A DNA stretch of 64,000 bases. Source: Methylobacillus gramineus (GTDB taxonomy: Bacteria; Pseudomonadota; Gammaproteobacteria; Burkholderiales; Methylophilaceae). Below the pieces are notes generated by a model, which was given only the letters and a program-made list of their open reading frames with translations, was not told where the DNA came from and searched no databases. The DNA lies in the NCBI RefSeq assembly GCF_020532675.1, contig NZ_JAJAVE010000003.1, forward strand, positions 620,001 to 684,000, given 5' to 3'. Below, in pieces: positions 47,747 to 58,419 of the stretch (the stretch's first letter is position 1; each line of letters begins with the position of its first letter). The translations under genes and the position numbers were made by a program.

Positions 47747-49521
47747 TGGTGCAGCGCATAAAGCCAGGATTTTCCATTGCATGCTCCAAGCTATTGGTTT
47801 GCCTCGGCTTGGTGGCAGGCGGGGCTGGGTTGCCTGCCTGGGCTGAGTCGGTCATCACTGGGACTGAGCGTACTCCGGATATCAGCCTGCCCGGTAGCCT
47901 CGACTTGAACACGATAAGCCGACGTCCTGCGCAGACTCTGGACGAAGGAGCCGCTGATGCGCAGCAGCAATACAAATTATCGCCACCGAAAAAGCTCAAG
48001 ATCAACCTTGATGAGGTGTTGGCCCAGGGTCGTACAACACAGAACTTGCTGCCCGGAGGGGTTGAGCATGGCCTGAGCATTGTGGATGTCCGTGCCAAGG
48101 CCTTACAGAACAATCTTTCACTGAAGGTGGTGCAGTTCGACCCACAAATGGCCGAAAGCGCACTGGGTGCCGAGCGTGCCAAGTTTGACAATATTATTTA
48201 TGCCAGCTTGCGCCGCAGCCGCGAGAACCGGCCACTGACCAGCGGAGATATTGTGCAGCTCAAGGCCGAGGATGCCCAGCTGGACGGGCAACTGGTCAAG
48301 TTGAACAAGGCCGAACAGCAGATTGATTATCTGGATGGGGAGGCTGGCATTGCCATTCCGTTGCGCACGGGCGGCATGGTGAGAGTGAGTACACCGTTCG
48401 AGCGCAAGCTGACGGAAGGTAGCCTGGGGACTGACGAGTACAGGCGAGCCACACGCTTTTCGATCAGCCAGCCTTTGTTGCGCAATGCTGGCGTCAAGGT
48501 CAATGAAGCCAGCATCCGCATTGCCGAGCTGGATCGCCAGGCCATAGATGCCAAGACGCGCTTGCAATCGATACGCGTGGTTTCGCTGATAGACAAGGCG
48601 TATTGGGATGTATATGCGGCCTGGGCTGAGCTGGATGTCAGGCATCAGCAATACGAGCTGGCTGCGCGCAATCTTGACATGGTACGCCGCAAGGTGGAAG
48701 AAGGGCTGGTCGCGAGCATTGAGGGCAGTCGGGCCGAAATTGGGGTTTCGGACAAAGTGGAAGCATTGATCATGGCAAAGACGCGCTTGCAACTCAGCCA
48801 GCGTCAATTGCAGTTCCTGCTCAATGATCCGCAATATGCCATTGGCGGGAGTACCTTGATTCGTCCGCAATCTGAGCCGATTCTGGTGAATTACGAGTTT
48901 GACAGGGACAGGCTGGTCGACTCGGCCATGCAGGGCCGCCTGGAGCTGTTGGAACTGGAAGTGAAGCTCGCAGCCGATATCAACAAGATTGAATACCTGC
49001 AAAACCAGACCTTGCCGCTGTTTACCCTGGATTACAGCTATGGTGCCTTGTCGGCGGGCACCAGTAGCTTGTCTCGAGCGTATGACAGTCCGTTTGATAA
49101 TCGTTTCAATGAATGGTCGGTAGGGGTGCGTTTCGAGCTCCCCATGACGAATGAGGCGCGCCGCAATCAATTGCAGCAAGCGGTGCAGCAGCGCATGCAA
49201 CGGCTTTCAACCAAGGAGTTGCAGGTCTTAACGGTCAAGCGAGAAATTTATGATGTGGTGGACCAGGCAGAGCAGCACTGGCAACGTATTCTTGCGGCAC
49301 GCCAACAGGTGATGCTGGCCGGGGTCAATTACGACGGTGAGCTCAAGCAATTCAACGAGGGTTTGCGTAACATGACCGAGGTGCTAGAGATGCTGGGGCG
49401 GCTTGGTGAATCGCAGATCAAGGAAATACGGGCGATTGAGGATTATCAGGCTGCGCTGATTGATATTGCCTATGCCACCGGTACCCTGCTGGGATATGGC
49501 CATGTGGAGTTTGGCTCTTAA
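47746..49521 (+). CDS. TolC-family outer-membrane channel
   Basis: Outer-membrane efflux protein forming the exit duct for the adjacent exporter. Signal peptide: KLLVCLGLVAGGAGLPAWAES, cleaved near residue 28. The OEP pattern appears twice: NNLSLKVVQFDPQMAESALG and, near the C-terminus, RGVRFELPMTNEARRNQLQQ-like SVGVRFELPMTNEARR, with long helical stretches of Glu/Leu/Lys. I start at ATG 47746 (TGATG coupling). No substrate gene is apparent beside the trio. Confidence 0.88.
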   Translation: MVQRIKPGFSIACSKLLVCLGLVAGGAGLPAWAESVITGTERTPDISLPGSLDLNTISRRPAQTLDEGAADAQQQYKLSPPKKLKINLDEVLAQGRTTQNLLPGGVEHGLSIVDVRAKALQNNLSLKVVQFDPQMAESALGAERAKFDNIIYASLRRSRENRPLTSGDIVQLKAEDAQLDGQLVKLNKAEQQIDYLDGEAGIAIPLRTGGMVRVSTPFERKLTEGSLGTDEYRRATRFSISQPLLRNAGVKVNEASIRIAELDRQAIDAKTRLQSIRVVSLIDKAYWDVYAAWAELDVRHQQYELAARNLDMVRRKVEEGLVASIEGSRAEIGVSDKVEALIMAKTRLQLSQRQLQFLLNDPQYAIGGSTLIRPQSEPILVNYEFDRDRLVDSAMQGRLELLELEVKLAADINKIEYLQNQTLPLFTLDYSYGALSAGTSSLSRAYDSPFDNRFNEWSVGVRFELPMTNEARRNQLQQAVQQRMQRLSTKELQVLTVKREIYDVVDQAEQHWQRILAARQQVMLAGVNYDGELKQFNEGLRNMTEVLEMLGRLGESQIKEIRAIEDYQAALIDIAYATGTLLGYGHVEFGS

Positions 49522-49582
49522 GGTTTGGCTGTTTTACTTAATTAACTGGGCTGGCTGGAGTGTTGGTCTGGGGCTGGGCAGA

Positions 49583-50551
49583 TTAATAGCTTCTGGAAAC
49601 AGCAAACTCGGCAAGCTGCAGCAAGGCTTGCTTGTACATGGACGCTGGAAGGTGGGCAATTGCTTCGCAGCCTGTTGCGGCTTCAGCCTTGGCGACTGCA
49701 CGTACGTGTTCCAATGCGCCAGTTGCCTTGACTGCATCAATCACGGCGGGTAACTCATCCAGGCCACCCTGCTCGATCGCGTGGCGGATGATGTTGCGCT
49801 GGGCCTCTGTGCCATGGCGCATGGCATACAGCAATGGCAATGTCGGCTTGCCTTCAGCAAGATCATCTCCCAGATTCTTGCCTATTTCCGAGCTATCGCC
49901 GCTGAGATCGAGTACATCATCAATTAGCTGGAATGCGGTGCCTAAGCGCATTCCATACTCAGCCATGGCGGCTTCGTCTTCTTTGCTGGCTTCGCAGATG
50001 ATGGCACCAAGGCGCGTCGCGGCCTCAAATAGCTTGGCCGTTTTATAATGAATCACCTTGAGGTAGGCCTCGTCGGTGATATCGGCATCGTGTACATTCA
50101 ACAGTTGCAGCACTTCACCTTCTGCAATGGTATTGGTGGCTTCTGACAACACTTCCATGACACGCATGTTCCGCACTGCGACCATCATCTGGAAAGTCCG
50201 GGAATAGACAAAATCGCCGACCAATACGCTGGCCGCATTGCCAAACAGTGTGTTGGCGGTAGCTTTTCCTCGGCGCAGGGCAGATTCATCCACTACATCA
50301 TCATGCAGCAGGGTGGAGGTGTGGATGAGTTCAATCACCGCAGCCAGCTCATGGTGGCGGTGCTCGATATGTCCAAAGGTACCGGCTGAAAGCAAGACCA
50401 ATGCGGGTCGCAGTCTTTTGCCGCCGCTATTGACGATATAATCTGCTACCTGGTTGATCAGGACTACATCGGAGTGCAATGATTTTCTGATGACCGCGTC
50501 GACTTGTTGCATGTCTTCTGCGATACAGGATTGAATAAAAGCTAAGGACAC
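49583..50551 (-). CDS. ispB: Octaprenyl diphosphate synthase
   Basis: Trans-isoprenyl diphosphate synthase that makes the C40 side chain of ubiquinone. The 322-residue protein has both Asp-rich motifs: LLHDDVVDESALRRGKATA (DDxxD at about residues 84-88) and LIDDVLDLSGDSSEIGKNLG. The first Arg cluster GGKRLRPALVLL is also present. Divergent from rplU with a 190-base gap. Confidence 0.95.
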   Translation of the reverse strand: MSLAFIQSCIAEDMQQVDAVIRKSLHSDVVLINQVADYIVNSGGKRLRPALVLLSAGTFGHIEHRHHELAAVIELIHTSTLLHDDVVDESALRRGKATANTLFGNAASVLVGDFVYSRTFQMMVAVRNMRVMEVLSEATNTIAEGEVLQLLNVHDADITDEAYLKVIHYKTAKLFEAATRLGAIICEASKEDEAAMAEYGMRLGTAFQLIDDVLDLSGDSSEIGKNLGDDLAEGKPTLPLLYAMRHGTEAQRNIIRHAIEQGGLDELPAVIDAVKATGALEHVRAVAKAEAATGCEAIAHLPASMYKQALLQLAEFAVSRSY

Positions 50552-50676
50552 GTCTGGCTGCCAAAAATAAGTCAGCAGATTCTAACATAGGCATCAGCGA
50601 AACTGCGCTTTGAGCCGCATCGCTGGTATGTTTGCCTGGTGTTTGAATCATTTGGGCATGGTGTGGCAGATTGCAT

Positions 50677-50704
50677 TTGCTTTCCTGAGTAATTTCCGTA
50701 TAAT
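50677..50704 (+). promoter_or_regulatory. Promoter of rplU-rpmA
   Basis: -35 TTGCTT (50677-50682), 16-base spacer, -10 TATAAT (50699-50704). Transcription from about 50711 gives a 33-base leader before rplU. The -10 is a perfect consensus; the -35 matches in the first half only. Confidence 0.7.
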
Positions 50705-50743
50705 GCCCGATTCATTTGAATGCGTAGCAAACGAGGCATAACC

Positions 50744-51058
50744 ATGTATGCAGTTATCAAAACTGGTGGCAAACAATATCGCGTAGCCGCTGGTGATAAG
50801 CTTAAGGTAGAGAAGTTGGTTGGTGACGTCGGCAGTGAAATCACTCTCGACAAGGTATTGTTGGTTTCCGATGGTGAGAACACCACTGTTGGTGCTCCTT
50901 TGGTGCAAGGCGCAAGCGTGCAAGCCAAGGTTGTTTCACACGGTCGTGGCGATAAGGTTATGATTTTCAAGTTTCGCCGTCGTAAGCATTATCGTAAGAC
51001 TCAAGGCCATCGCCAGAGTTTTACTGAAATCCAGATCGAAAAGATTGCTGCTAAGTAA
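50744..51058 (+). CDS. rplU: Ribosomal protein L21
   Basis: Large-subunit ribosomal protein. The 104-residue product begins [20 protein letters not shown] and has the basic [16 protein letters not shown] segment that contacts 23S rRNA. Start at ATG 50744; an in-frame ATG at 50720 adds residues not seen in the family. Cotranscribed with rpmA 12 bases later. Confidence 0.97.
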   Translation: MYAVIKTGGKQYRVAAGDKLKVEKLVGDVGSEITLDKVLLVSDGENTTVGAPLVQGASVQAKVVSHGRGDKVMIFKFRRRKHYRKTQGHRQSFTEIQIEKIAAK

Positions 51059-51070
51059 GGGGTAATATAA

Positions 51071-51328
51071 ATGGCACATAAAAAAGCAGGCGGTAGTTCC
51101 CGTAACGGTCGCGACTCACATGCTCAGCGACTTGGTGTTAAGGCTTTCGGTGAGCAGTTAGTTTCAGCTGGTAGCATCATTGTTCGTCAGCGTGGTACAC
51201 GTATGCACCCAGGCGAAAATGTTGGTATTGGTAAGGATCACACCTTGTTTGCCAAGGTTGACGGCAAAGTGGCTTTTTCTATAAAAGGTGCACTGCGTCG
51301 CAAGCTGGTTAGCATTATTCCAGCTTAA
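51071..51328 (+). CDS. rpmA: Ribosomal protein L27
   Basis: Large-subunit protein whose N-terminal tail reaches the peptidyl-transferase centre. The 85-residue product starts [20 protein letters not shown], the conserved form, with [19 protein letters not shown]. Pairs with rplU and ends at a terminator; obgE follows, as is usual. Confidence 0.98.
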   Translation: MAHKKAGGSSRNGRDSHAQRLGVKAFGEQLVSAGSIIVRQRGTRMHPGENVGIGKDHTLFAKVDGKVAFSIKGALRRKLVSIIPA

Positions 51329-51345
51329 GTTTTAAGCGATTCAGG

Positions 51346-51376
51346 AAAAGCCCTATCGATCCGATAGGGCTTTTTT
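51346..51376 (+). terminator. Terminator after rpmA
   Basis: AAAAGCCCTATCG (51346-51358), loop ATC, CGATAGGGCTTTT (51362-51374) with further T. Confidence 0.92.
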
Positions 51377-51423
51377 ATTTCAGGCGGTATTATGCTGAAG
51401 ATGCAAATTCTTTCGATACTTAA

Positions 51424-52479
<1,056 letters not shown>

Positions 52480-52503
52480 TCAAAACATGAGTCGAGTGTG
52501 AGC

Positions 52504-53622
52504 ATGACGTCTTTGCTATTAAACGCTAAATGCCTGGTGGTGAAAGTCGGCTCCAGCCTGGTAACCAATAATGGTGCGGGCTTGGACCGTCAGGCGATTG
52601 CTGCATGGGCCGAACAGATTGCGCAACTGGTCAAGAATGGCAAGCAGGTGGTGCTGGTGTCCAGCGGAGCAGTAGCCGAAGGCATGCAGCGCTTGGGCTG
52701 GAAAAAACGGCCAGTGGCGATTCATGAATTGCAGGCTGCTGCCGCTGTTGGACAAATGGGGCTGGTGCAGATGTATGAAACCTGCTTCAGCAAGCATGGT
52801 TTGCATACGGCTCAGATATTGCTCACCCATGCTGATCTTGCTGACCGTAAACGATATCTCAACGCGCGCAAGACGCTACGTAGCTTGCTGGACTTAGGCG
52901 TGATCCCGGTGATTAATGAAAATGATACCGTGGTGACAGATGAAATCCGGTTTGGTGACAATGATACGCTTGGATCCTTGGTTGCCAACCTGATTGAGGC
53001 TGATGCTCTGGTGATATTGACCGACCAGTCAGGTCTTTATTCTGCCGATCCGCGCAAGCATGCAGATGCAAAATTTATTCAATATGAAACAGCAGGTAAT
53101 CCTGCCCTGGAACAAATGGCGGGTGGTGCGGGTACATTAATTGGCAGTGGCGGTATGCTGACTAAGATATTGGCAGCCAAGCGTGCCGCACGCAGTGGTG
53201 CGCATACGATTATTGCCTCAGGGCGCGAACAGGATGTGCTGGTTCGTCTGGCCTCGGGTGAAGTCGTCGGGACGCATTTGCAAGCTGGACAGATCAAGAC
53301 GTTGGCGCGCAAACAATGGCTGGCGGATCATCTGCGCCTTGCTGGTAAGGTTGTGCTGGATGAGGGCGCTGCCAAGGCATTGCAGCAAGGTGGTAAAAGC
53401 TTGTTGCCTATTGGTGTGACTGCGGTCGAGGGGGCTTTTGAGCGTGGCGAAGTGGTCGCCTGTGTCAATCCGTCTGGGCATGAAATCGCACGCGGTTTGG
53501 TCAATTACAGTGCGGTGGAAACAGCACGTATCCTGCGCAAGCCGAGTAATGAAATTGAACGCATACTGGGTTATGTCGATGAGCTGGAGCTGATTCATCG
53601 CGATAACCTGATTCTGGTGTAA
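52504..53622 (+). CDS. proB: Glutamate 5-kinase
   Basis: First step of proline synthesis. Amino acid kinase fold with [10 protein letters not shown] (about residues 10-19), [38 protein letters not shown], then [20 protein letters not shown]; the C-terminal ~100 residues form a PUA domain ending [13 protein letters not shown]. The preferred start is ATG 52504 (372 residues); GTG 52498 is an alternative. The following purE is 9 bases away but functionally unrelated. Confidence 0.96.
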   Translation: MTSLLLNAKCLVVKVGSSLVTNNGAGLDRQAIAAWAEQIAQLVKNGKQVVLVSSGAVAEGMQRLGWKKRPVAIHELQAAAAVGQMGLVQMYETCFSKHGLHTAQILLTHADLADRKRYLNARKTLRSLLDLGVIPVINENDTVVTDEIRFGDNDTLGSLVANLIEADALVILTDQSGLYSADPRKHADAKFIQYETAGNPALEQMAGGAGTLIGSGGMLTKILAAKRAARSGAHTIIASGREQDVLVRLASGEVVGTHLQAGQIKTLARKQWLADHLRLAGKVVLDEGAAKALQQGGKSLLPIGVTAVEGAFERGEVVACVNPSGHEIARGLVNYSAVETARILRKPSNEIERILGYVDELELIHRDNLILV

Positions 53623-53631
53623 GGGGAAAAA

Positions 53632-54126
53632 ATGTCTCAAGCGTTGGTAGCCATCATCATGGGGTCGGATAGTGATTGGCCTGTGATGCGGGCAGCAGCA
53701 CAAATGCTGTCTGATCTGGGAGTTGCATATGAGGCGCGGGTGGTATCTGCACATCGCACGCCGGACCTGATGTTTGAATTTGCCGAGCAAGCCGCACAGC
53801 GAGGTTTTCGTGCGATTATCGCTGGTGCTGGAGGCGCTGCCCACTTGCCTGGCATGGTGGCAGCCAAGACGATATTGCCTGTATTGGGTGTGCCGGTGCC
53901 TTCCAGGCATTTGCAGGGCCAGGACTCCTTGCTGTCTATTGTGCAAATGCCCAAGGGCATCCCGGTGGCAACCTTTGCCATTGGTGAGGCTGGAGCGGCC
54001 AATGCAGGCTTGTTCGCGGCGTCTATTCTGGCAACGACCGATGCGGTGCTGGCGCAAAAGCTGGTTGAGTTCCGTGAGGCGCAAACTGCGCGCGTGCTGG
54101 TGATGGAATTGCCGGATCAGCCCTGA
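53632..54126 (+). CDS. purE: N5-carboxyaminoimidazole ribonucleotide mutase PurE
   Basis: Purine synthesis: interconverts N5-CAIR and CAIR. The 164-residue protein shows [20 protein letters not shown] and [20 protein letters not shown], and the [20 protein letters not shown] active-site stretch with [18 protein letters not shown] precedes the ATG. Class I type, working with the purK partner that follows after 36 bases. Confidence 0.97.
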   Translation: MSQALVAIIMGSDSDWPVMRAAAQMLSDLGVAYEARVVSAHRTPDLMFEFAEQAAQRGFRAIIAGAGGAAHLPGMVAAKTILPVLGVPVPSRHLQGQDSLLSIVQMPKGIPVATFAIGEAGAANAGLFAASILATTDAVLAQKLVEFREAQTARVLVMELPDQP

Positions 54127-54162
54127 TTTGATTGTGTTGAAATCTAGTGTGAGGAATTTTTT

Positions 54163-55302
54163 GTGAGTGCTAACACCATTCTGCCTCCAGCCATGCTGGG
54201 GATGTTGGGCGGCGGACAATTAGGCCGGTTTTTTGTAGTGGCAGCTCATGAAATGGGCTACCGGGTCGCAGTCCTTGACCCGGACAAGAATAGTCCTGCT
54301 GGCAAGATTGCTGATCTGCATATCTGTGCCGCGTATGGTGATGAGGCAGCATTGGCTCGTATGGCTGAGCATTGTGTGGCTGTTACGACAGAGTTTGAGA
54401 ATGTGCCTGCCAGTACGCTGGAGTTTCTTGCGCAGCATTGTACTGTACGTCCTGCGGCTGCTGCCGTGGCGATTGCGCAAAATCGCGTGGCGGAAAAGCA
54501 TTTCCTCCGGGATGCAGGGTTGCCTGTAGCGCCTTATGCTGTGATTCAGCAGGCGGCGGACATTCCTGCCTTGGATAGCGGTTTGTACCCGGCGATTCTC
54601 AAAGTGGCGCGTTTTGGTTATGACGGCAAGGGTCAGGCCCGAGTGGCTAACCAGGATGAAGCACGTGCCGCATTTGAGCAGTTCCGCAGTGAAACCTGCG
54701 TGCTGGAGCGTATGCTCAAGCTGGACTATGAGGTTTCACTGGTACTTGCGCGTGATGTCAATGGGCATGTAGCGGCTTTTCCAGTTGCGGAAAATAGTCA
54801 TCTTAATGGCATACTGGATGTCAGCATCGTGCCAGCGCGTGGCGATGAGGCTATCCGCCAGCAAGCTCAACAACTGGCGATTGAAATCGCGACAAAACTT
54901 GATTATGTCGGTGTGTTGGGTGTGGAGTTCTTTGTCAGTGAAGGCAAGCTCCTGGTCAATGAAATGGCACCACGTCCTCATAATTCCGGTCATTACACGA
55001 TAGATGCTTGTGTCACTAATCAGTTTGAACAACAGGTGCGTGTATTGGCTGGCCTGCCCCTAGGCGATGCTCGCCTGCATAGCCCGGCTGTCATGGTCAA
55101 TATCCTGGGTGATATCTGGCAGGATGGTGAACCGGCATGGAGTGAAGCATTTTCCCAGCCACAGCTCAAGATGCACTTGTACGGCAAGCATGAGGCGCGT
55201 GCTGGTCGCAAGATGGGGCACTTTACTGTGATTGGCGACTCGGCGGATGCAGTGCTGGATGTCGCCATGCGTGCCCGTGATGCCTTGGGTGTGGGTAAGT
55301 AA
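54163..55302 (+). CDS. purK: 5-(carboxyamino)imidazole ribonucleotide synthase PurK
   Basis: ATP-grasp enzyme making N5-CAIR from AIR, bicarbonate and ATP. Seen in the 379 residues: LGMLGGGQLGRFFVVAAHEM, the segment ILKVARFGYDGKGQARV (ATP-binding), and VNEMAPRPHNSGHYTIDACV near residues 266-285. Starts at GTG 54163 after a GAGGAA ribosome site. It is the second gene of a purE-purK pair ending at a terminator. Confidence 0.96.
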   Translation: MSANTILPPAMLGMLGGGQLGRFFVVAAHEMGYRVAVLDPDKNSPAGKIADLHICAAYGDEAALARMAEHCVAVTTEFENVPASTLEFLAQHCTVRPAAAAVAIAQNRVAEKHFLRDAGLPVAPYAVIQQAADIPALDSGLYPAILKVARFGYDGKGQARVANQDEARAAFEQFRSETCVLERMLKLDYEVSLVLARDVNGHVAAFPVAENSHLNGILDVSIVPARGDEAIRQQAQQLAIEIATKLDYVGVLGVEFFVSEGKLLVNEMAPRPHNSGHYTIDACVTNQFEQQVRVLAGLPLGDARLHSPAVMVNILGDIWQDGEPAWSEAFSQPQLKMHLYGKHEARAGRKMGHFTVIGDSADAVLDVAMRARDALGVGK

Positions 55303-55426
55303 AAAGAGGGCGTTATCCGCTCGGGTGTTGGTATGTGACCTGAGTGGGAATTGCCTGCGCGTGTTGGTTAGGCTTGCATGTGTTGTCAGAGCGTAAGCAA
55401 TTTTTCGGTGTAAGCAATTTTAGCCA

Positions 55427-55461
55427 ACAAAAAAGCCGGACATTAAGCCCGGCTTTTTTGT
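55427..55461. terminator. Bidirectional terminator between purK and rpsT
   Basis: ACAAAAAAGCCGG (55427-55439) pairs with CCGGCTTTTTTGT (55449-55461) around ACATTAAGC. Poly-A on one side and poly-T on the other allow both directions; it serves purK (plus) and rpsT (minus). Confidence 0.92.
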
Positions 55462-55483
55462 GTCTACACAAGAGGACTATCGA

Positions 55484-55747
55484 TTAAGCAAGTGCCTTAA
55501 TTGAAGCGCTCAGGCGGCTCTTATGGCGAGCTGCCTTGTTCTTGTGGATGATTTTCTTGTCTGCAATACGATCGATCACGCTAACGTTCTCGTTGTATAT
55601 ACTTTGCGCTGCAGTCTTATCACCGGCTTCAACCGCTTTAATGATCTTTTTGACCGCGGTACGCAAAGCCGAGCGCAAACTTGCATTGTGGGCGCGTTGC
55701 TTGACTGCCTGACGTGCACGCTTTCTCGCTTGTGCGCTATTAGCCAT
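55484..55747 (-). CDS. rpsT: Ribosomal protein S20
   Basis: Small-subunit ribosomal protein, all-alpha, 87 residues, beginning [20 protein letters not shown], with [20 protein letters not shown] basic N-terminus and [21 protein letters not shown]-terminus. The ribosome site AGGGAA (minus strand) precedes the ATG. Transcribed divergently from murJ. The leader holds a 10-base inverted repeat (55759-55801) listed separately. Confidence 0.97.
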   Translation of the reverse strand: MANSAQARKRARQAVKQRAHNASLRSALRTAVKKIIKAVEAGDKTAAQSIYNENVSVIDRIADKKIIHKNKAARHKSRLSASIKALA

Positions 55748-55758
55748 GGATATTCCCT

Positions 55759-55801
55759 AAATTAGTTAACAAAATACGAAGCCAAGCATAGTAACTAATT
55801 T
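55759..55801 (-). repeat. 10-base inverted repeat in the rpsT leader
   Basis: AAATTAGTTA (55759-55768) and TAACTAATTT (55792-55801) are exact reverse complements, 23 bases apart. They lie within 60 bases upstream of the rpsT start and overlap the most likely promoter (TTGCAT, 17 bases, TACTAT on the minus strand). May form a leader hairpin or act as an operator. Confidence 0.4.
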
Positions 55802-55856
55802 TAAAATCAAATGCAAGGAGCTTGTTGATTTGAGGCATGAGATGATTGCTCAGGCA

Positions 55857-55865
55857 TGCTAAAAT
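55857..55865 (+). promoter_or_regulatory. Extended -10 element before murJ
   Basis: TGCTAAAAT (55857-55865) lies 53 bases before the murJ ATG at 55918 and fits TGnTATAAT with one mismatch. It supports that start, since an upstream in-frame ATG at 55846 would lie before the promoter. Confidence 0.45.
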
Positions 55866-55917
55866 CCTCTTTTTTATTGGCTTGTGCTCATTCCCATTAT
55901 CTCATGATGCGTATGCA

Positions 55918-57459
55918 ATGAATCTGTTGAAAGCGTTGGCTGCTGTCGGGAGCATGACCTTTATTTCCCGAGTGCTGGGTTTTGTCAGGGATACGCTGAT
56001 TGCACGCGTATTTGGCGCAGGTGTCTATACAGATGCCTTCTTTGTTGCGTTCAAGATTCCCAATTTATTACGTCGCTTGTTTGCTGAGGGGGCATTTTCC
56101 CAGGCGTTTGTACCTGTGCTGGCCGAGTATAAAAATCGCCAGGGGCATGAAGCCACGCGTAACCTAATCAGTAATGTAGCCACTGTGCTGGGTTTGGTGC
56201 TGGTGGTCGTGACGGCTGTGGGCATGATCGCCGCCCCCTGGATTGCTTATGTCAGTGCACCCGGGTGGGCACAAAGTGAGCCAGAAACGTTTACCCTCAC
56301 GGTAGACATGCTGCGTATTATTTTTCCTTATATCCTGCTCATTTCTCTGGTGTCATTGGCGGGTGGGGTGCTCAATACCTATAGCAAGTTTTCTGTCCCT
56401 GCGTTTACCCCGGTGTGGCTCAATATTGCCTTTATTGTCGCTGCGCTATTTTTTGCCCCGTATTTTGATCCCCCAATCATGGTTTTGGCTTGGGCTGTGT
56501 TTGCGGGCGGACTGTTGCAACTCGCATTTCAACTGCCATTTCTGCGCAAAATCGGCATGTTGCCGCGCTTCAAGCTTAACTTGAATGATGATGGTGTCTG
56601 GCGCATTTTGCGATTGATGGGCCCCGCGGTGTTTGGCGTATCGATTGCGCAATTATCACTGCTGATCAACACGATTTTTGCTTCATTTCTCGAAAGCGGT
56701 AGTGTTTCCTGGCTTTACTATGCAGACAGACTCATGGAGTTTCCTACCGGCCTCTTGGGGGTGGCACTGGGCACTATCTTGCTGCCCAGTCTTTCCAAGA
56801 GTGTTGCCGATAAGGCTGAGGCTGAATATTCCTCACTGATGGACTGGGGGCTGCGCCTGACACTGATTCTTGCATTGCCTGCAGCGGTGGCGCTGGCTGT
56901 GTTGTCAGTCCCTTTGGTGACGGCACTGTTTCATTATGGTGCGTTCTCCGAACATGATGTCTGGATGACGCGGCAAGCCCTTATGGCTTATAGCCTGGGT
57001 TTGCTGGGGCTGATTCTGGTAAAGGTGCTGGCCCCTGCTTTTTATGCGCGGCAGAACATCAAGACGCCGGTCAAGATTGCCATGTTTACCCTGGTCGCCA
57101 CCCAATTGATGAATCTGGTCTTTATTGGCCCTTTCAAGCATGCCGGGCTGGCATTGGCAATTGGCCTGGGAGCATGTATTAATGCCAGCCTGTTGTATTA
57201 TCACTTGCGCAAGGCGGGTACTTATCAGCCTCAAACAGGCTGGGGTCTATTTTTATTACGCTTGTTGTTTGCGGTAGCGGTGATGGCTATTGCGTTATGG
57301 TGGGCAGCGGGGGATAGCAGTCTATGGATGCATTATCATTTGCTTGCCAAGTTATCGCATTTGGCCGGACTGGTTGTGTTGGGGGCTGTCGTGTATTTCG
57401 GCAGCTTGTGGCTGCTGGGCCTTCGTATGCGTGATTTCATGAAGCGTAGCGCAACTTAA
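55918..57459 (+). CDS. murJ: Lipid II flippase MurJ
   Basis: Moves lipid II across the inner membrane for peptidoglycan synthesis. The 513-residue protein begins [20 protein letters not shown] and [15 protein letters not shown], followed by 14 or so hydrophobic segments of the MviN fold. ATG 55918 is used rather than an in-frame ATG at 55846, whose extra 24 residues do not resemble the family. No ribosome site stands out at 55918. Divergent from rpsT; ribF follows closely. Confidence 0.95.
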   Translation: MNLLKALAAVGSMTFISRVLGFVRDTLIARVFGAGVYTDAFFVAFKIPNLLRRLFAEGAFSQAFVPVLAEYKNRQGHEATRNLISNVATVLGLVLVVVTAVGMIAAPWIAYVSAPGWAQSEPETFTLTVDMLRIIFPYILLISLVSLAGGVLNTYSKFSVPAFTPVWLNIAFIVAALFFAPYFDPPIMVLAWAVFAGGLLQLAFQLPFLRKIGMLPRFKLNLNDDGVWRILRLMGPAVFGVSIAQLSLLINTIFASFLESGSVSWLYYADRLMEFPTGLLGVALGTILLPSLSKSVADKAEAEYSSLMDWGLRLTLILALPAAVALAVLSVPLVTALFHYGAFSEHDVWMTRQALMAYSLGLLGLILVKVLAPAFYARQNIKTPVKIAMFTLVATQLMNLVFIGPFKHAGLALAIGLGACINASLLYYHLRKAGTYQPQTGWGLFLLRLLFAVAVMAIALWWAAGDSSLWMHYHLLAKLSHLAGLVVLGAVVYFGSLWLLGLRMRDFMKRSAT

Positions 57460-57468
57460 GGCTAACAC

Positions 57469-58398
57469 ATGCAAATATTCCGGCATTTTCATCAGGCAGC
57501 CAATCATCCCCTGGCCGTGGCTATCGGGAATTTTGATGGCTTGCACCTAGGGCATCAGGCCTTGTTAAAACGCCTGATTGAGGTGGCAAAAACGCAGCAT
57601 CTCAAGTCTGCCGTCATGACGTTTGAGCCGCACCCACGTGAATTTTTCACTCCAGATCGCGCGCCCACCCGCCTCACGTCATTACGTGAAAAGCTGGAGT
57701 TGTTTGCTGAAGCCGGTGTTGAGTATGTCTATGTCTGTCATTTCAATCGCAGGTTTGCTGCGATCAGTGTAGAAGACTTCATGCAGGACATATTGCGTAA
57801 TGCCATGGATGCACGTGCTGTTCTAGTCGGAGAGGATTTCCGCTTTGGGGCAGGGCGTAAGGGCGGTATGGAAGATTTTGTTCGCGGTGGATTCAACCTG
57901 CAAAGCCAGCCACAGATAGACCTGCATGGAAATCGGGTTTCCAGCACGGCGATTCGGGAGGCCTTGGCGAATGGACAGCTTGATATTGCGGCAGAGCTGC
58001 TGGGACGGCCTTACAGCATCAGTGGCAAAGTGGTCCATGGCGACAAGCTGGCACGCGAGCTTGGTTACCCGACGGCAAATATCCATATGTTGCACGACAG
58101 GCCACCGCTTTTTGGCATCTATGCGGTAAAATTAGAGGGTTTGGCAGGCTATGGCAATGACTTGCCCGGTGTTGCCAGCCTGGGTGTCAGGCCTACCGTC
58201 AAGAGTAACGGCAAGCCGACGCTGGAAGTGCATCTGTTCGATTTCTCTGGCGATATCTATGGCCAGCATGTGCGCGTGAAGTTCATGCACAAGATTCGGG
58301 ATGAAATGAAATTCGACAGTCTGGAAACGCTGAAATACTGGATAGCACAGGATGCAGACCAGGCACGTGATTATTTCAAGGCCCACAGTATTCTTTAA
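57469..58398 (+). CDS. ribF: Bifunctional riboflavin kinase / FAD synthetase
   Basis: Phosphorylates riboflavin to FMN and adenylates it to FAD. N-terminal nucleotidyl domain: VAIGNFDGLHLGHQALLKRL (about residues 18-37, with the HxGH motif) and VMTFEPHPREFF; C-terminal kinase: ELLGRPYSISGKVVHGDKLA, LGYPTANIHM, GVASLGVRPTVKSNGKPTLE. Eight bases after murJ and 21 bases before ileS, in the usual order murJ-ribF-ileS-lspA. Confidence 0.97.
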   Translation: MQIFRHFHQAANHPLAVAIGNFDGLHLGHQALLKRLIEVAKTQHLKSAVMTFEPHPREFFTPDRAPTRLTSLREKLELFAEAGVEYVYVCHFNRRFAAISVEDFMQDILRNAMDARAVLVGEDFRFGAGRKGGMEDFVRGGFNLQSQPQIDLHGNRVSSTAIREALANGQLDIAAELLGRPYSISGKVVHGDKLARELGYPTANIHMLHDRPPLFGIYAVKLEGLAGYGNDLPGVASLGVRPTVKSNGKPTLEVHLFDFSGDIYGQHVRVKFMHKIRDEMKFDSLETLKYWIAQDADQARDYFKAHSIL

Positions 58399-58419
58399 AG
58401 TATTTTTGAAAATAGACTA

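Noticed and set aside
48118-49200. 360-residue minus-strand frame inside the TolC gene
   Set aside because: Fully inside a recognisable plus-strand gene and without any motif; composition is that of antisense translation.
53218-54219. 333-residue minus-strand frame across proB and purE
   Set aside because: Crosses two well-supported genes in opposite sense; no motif.
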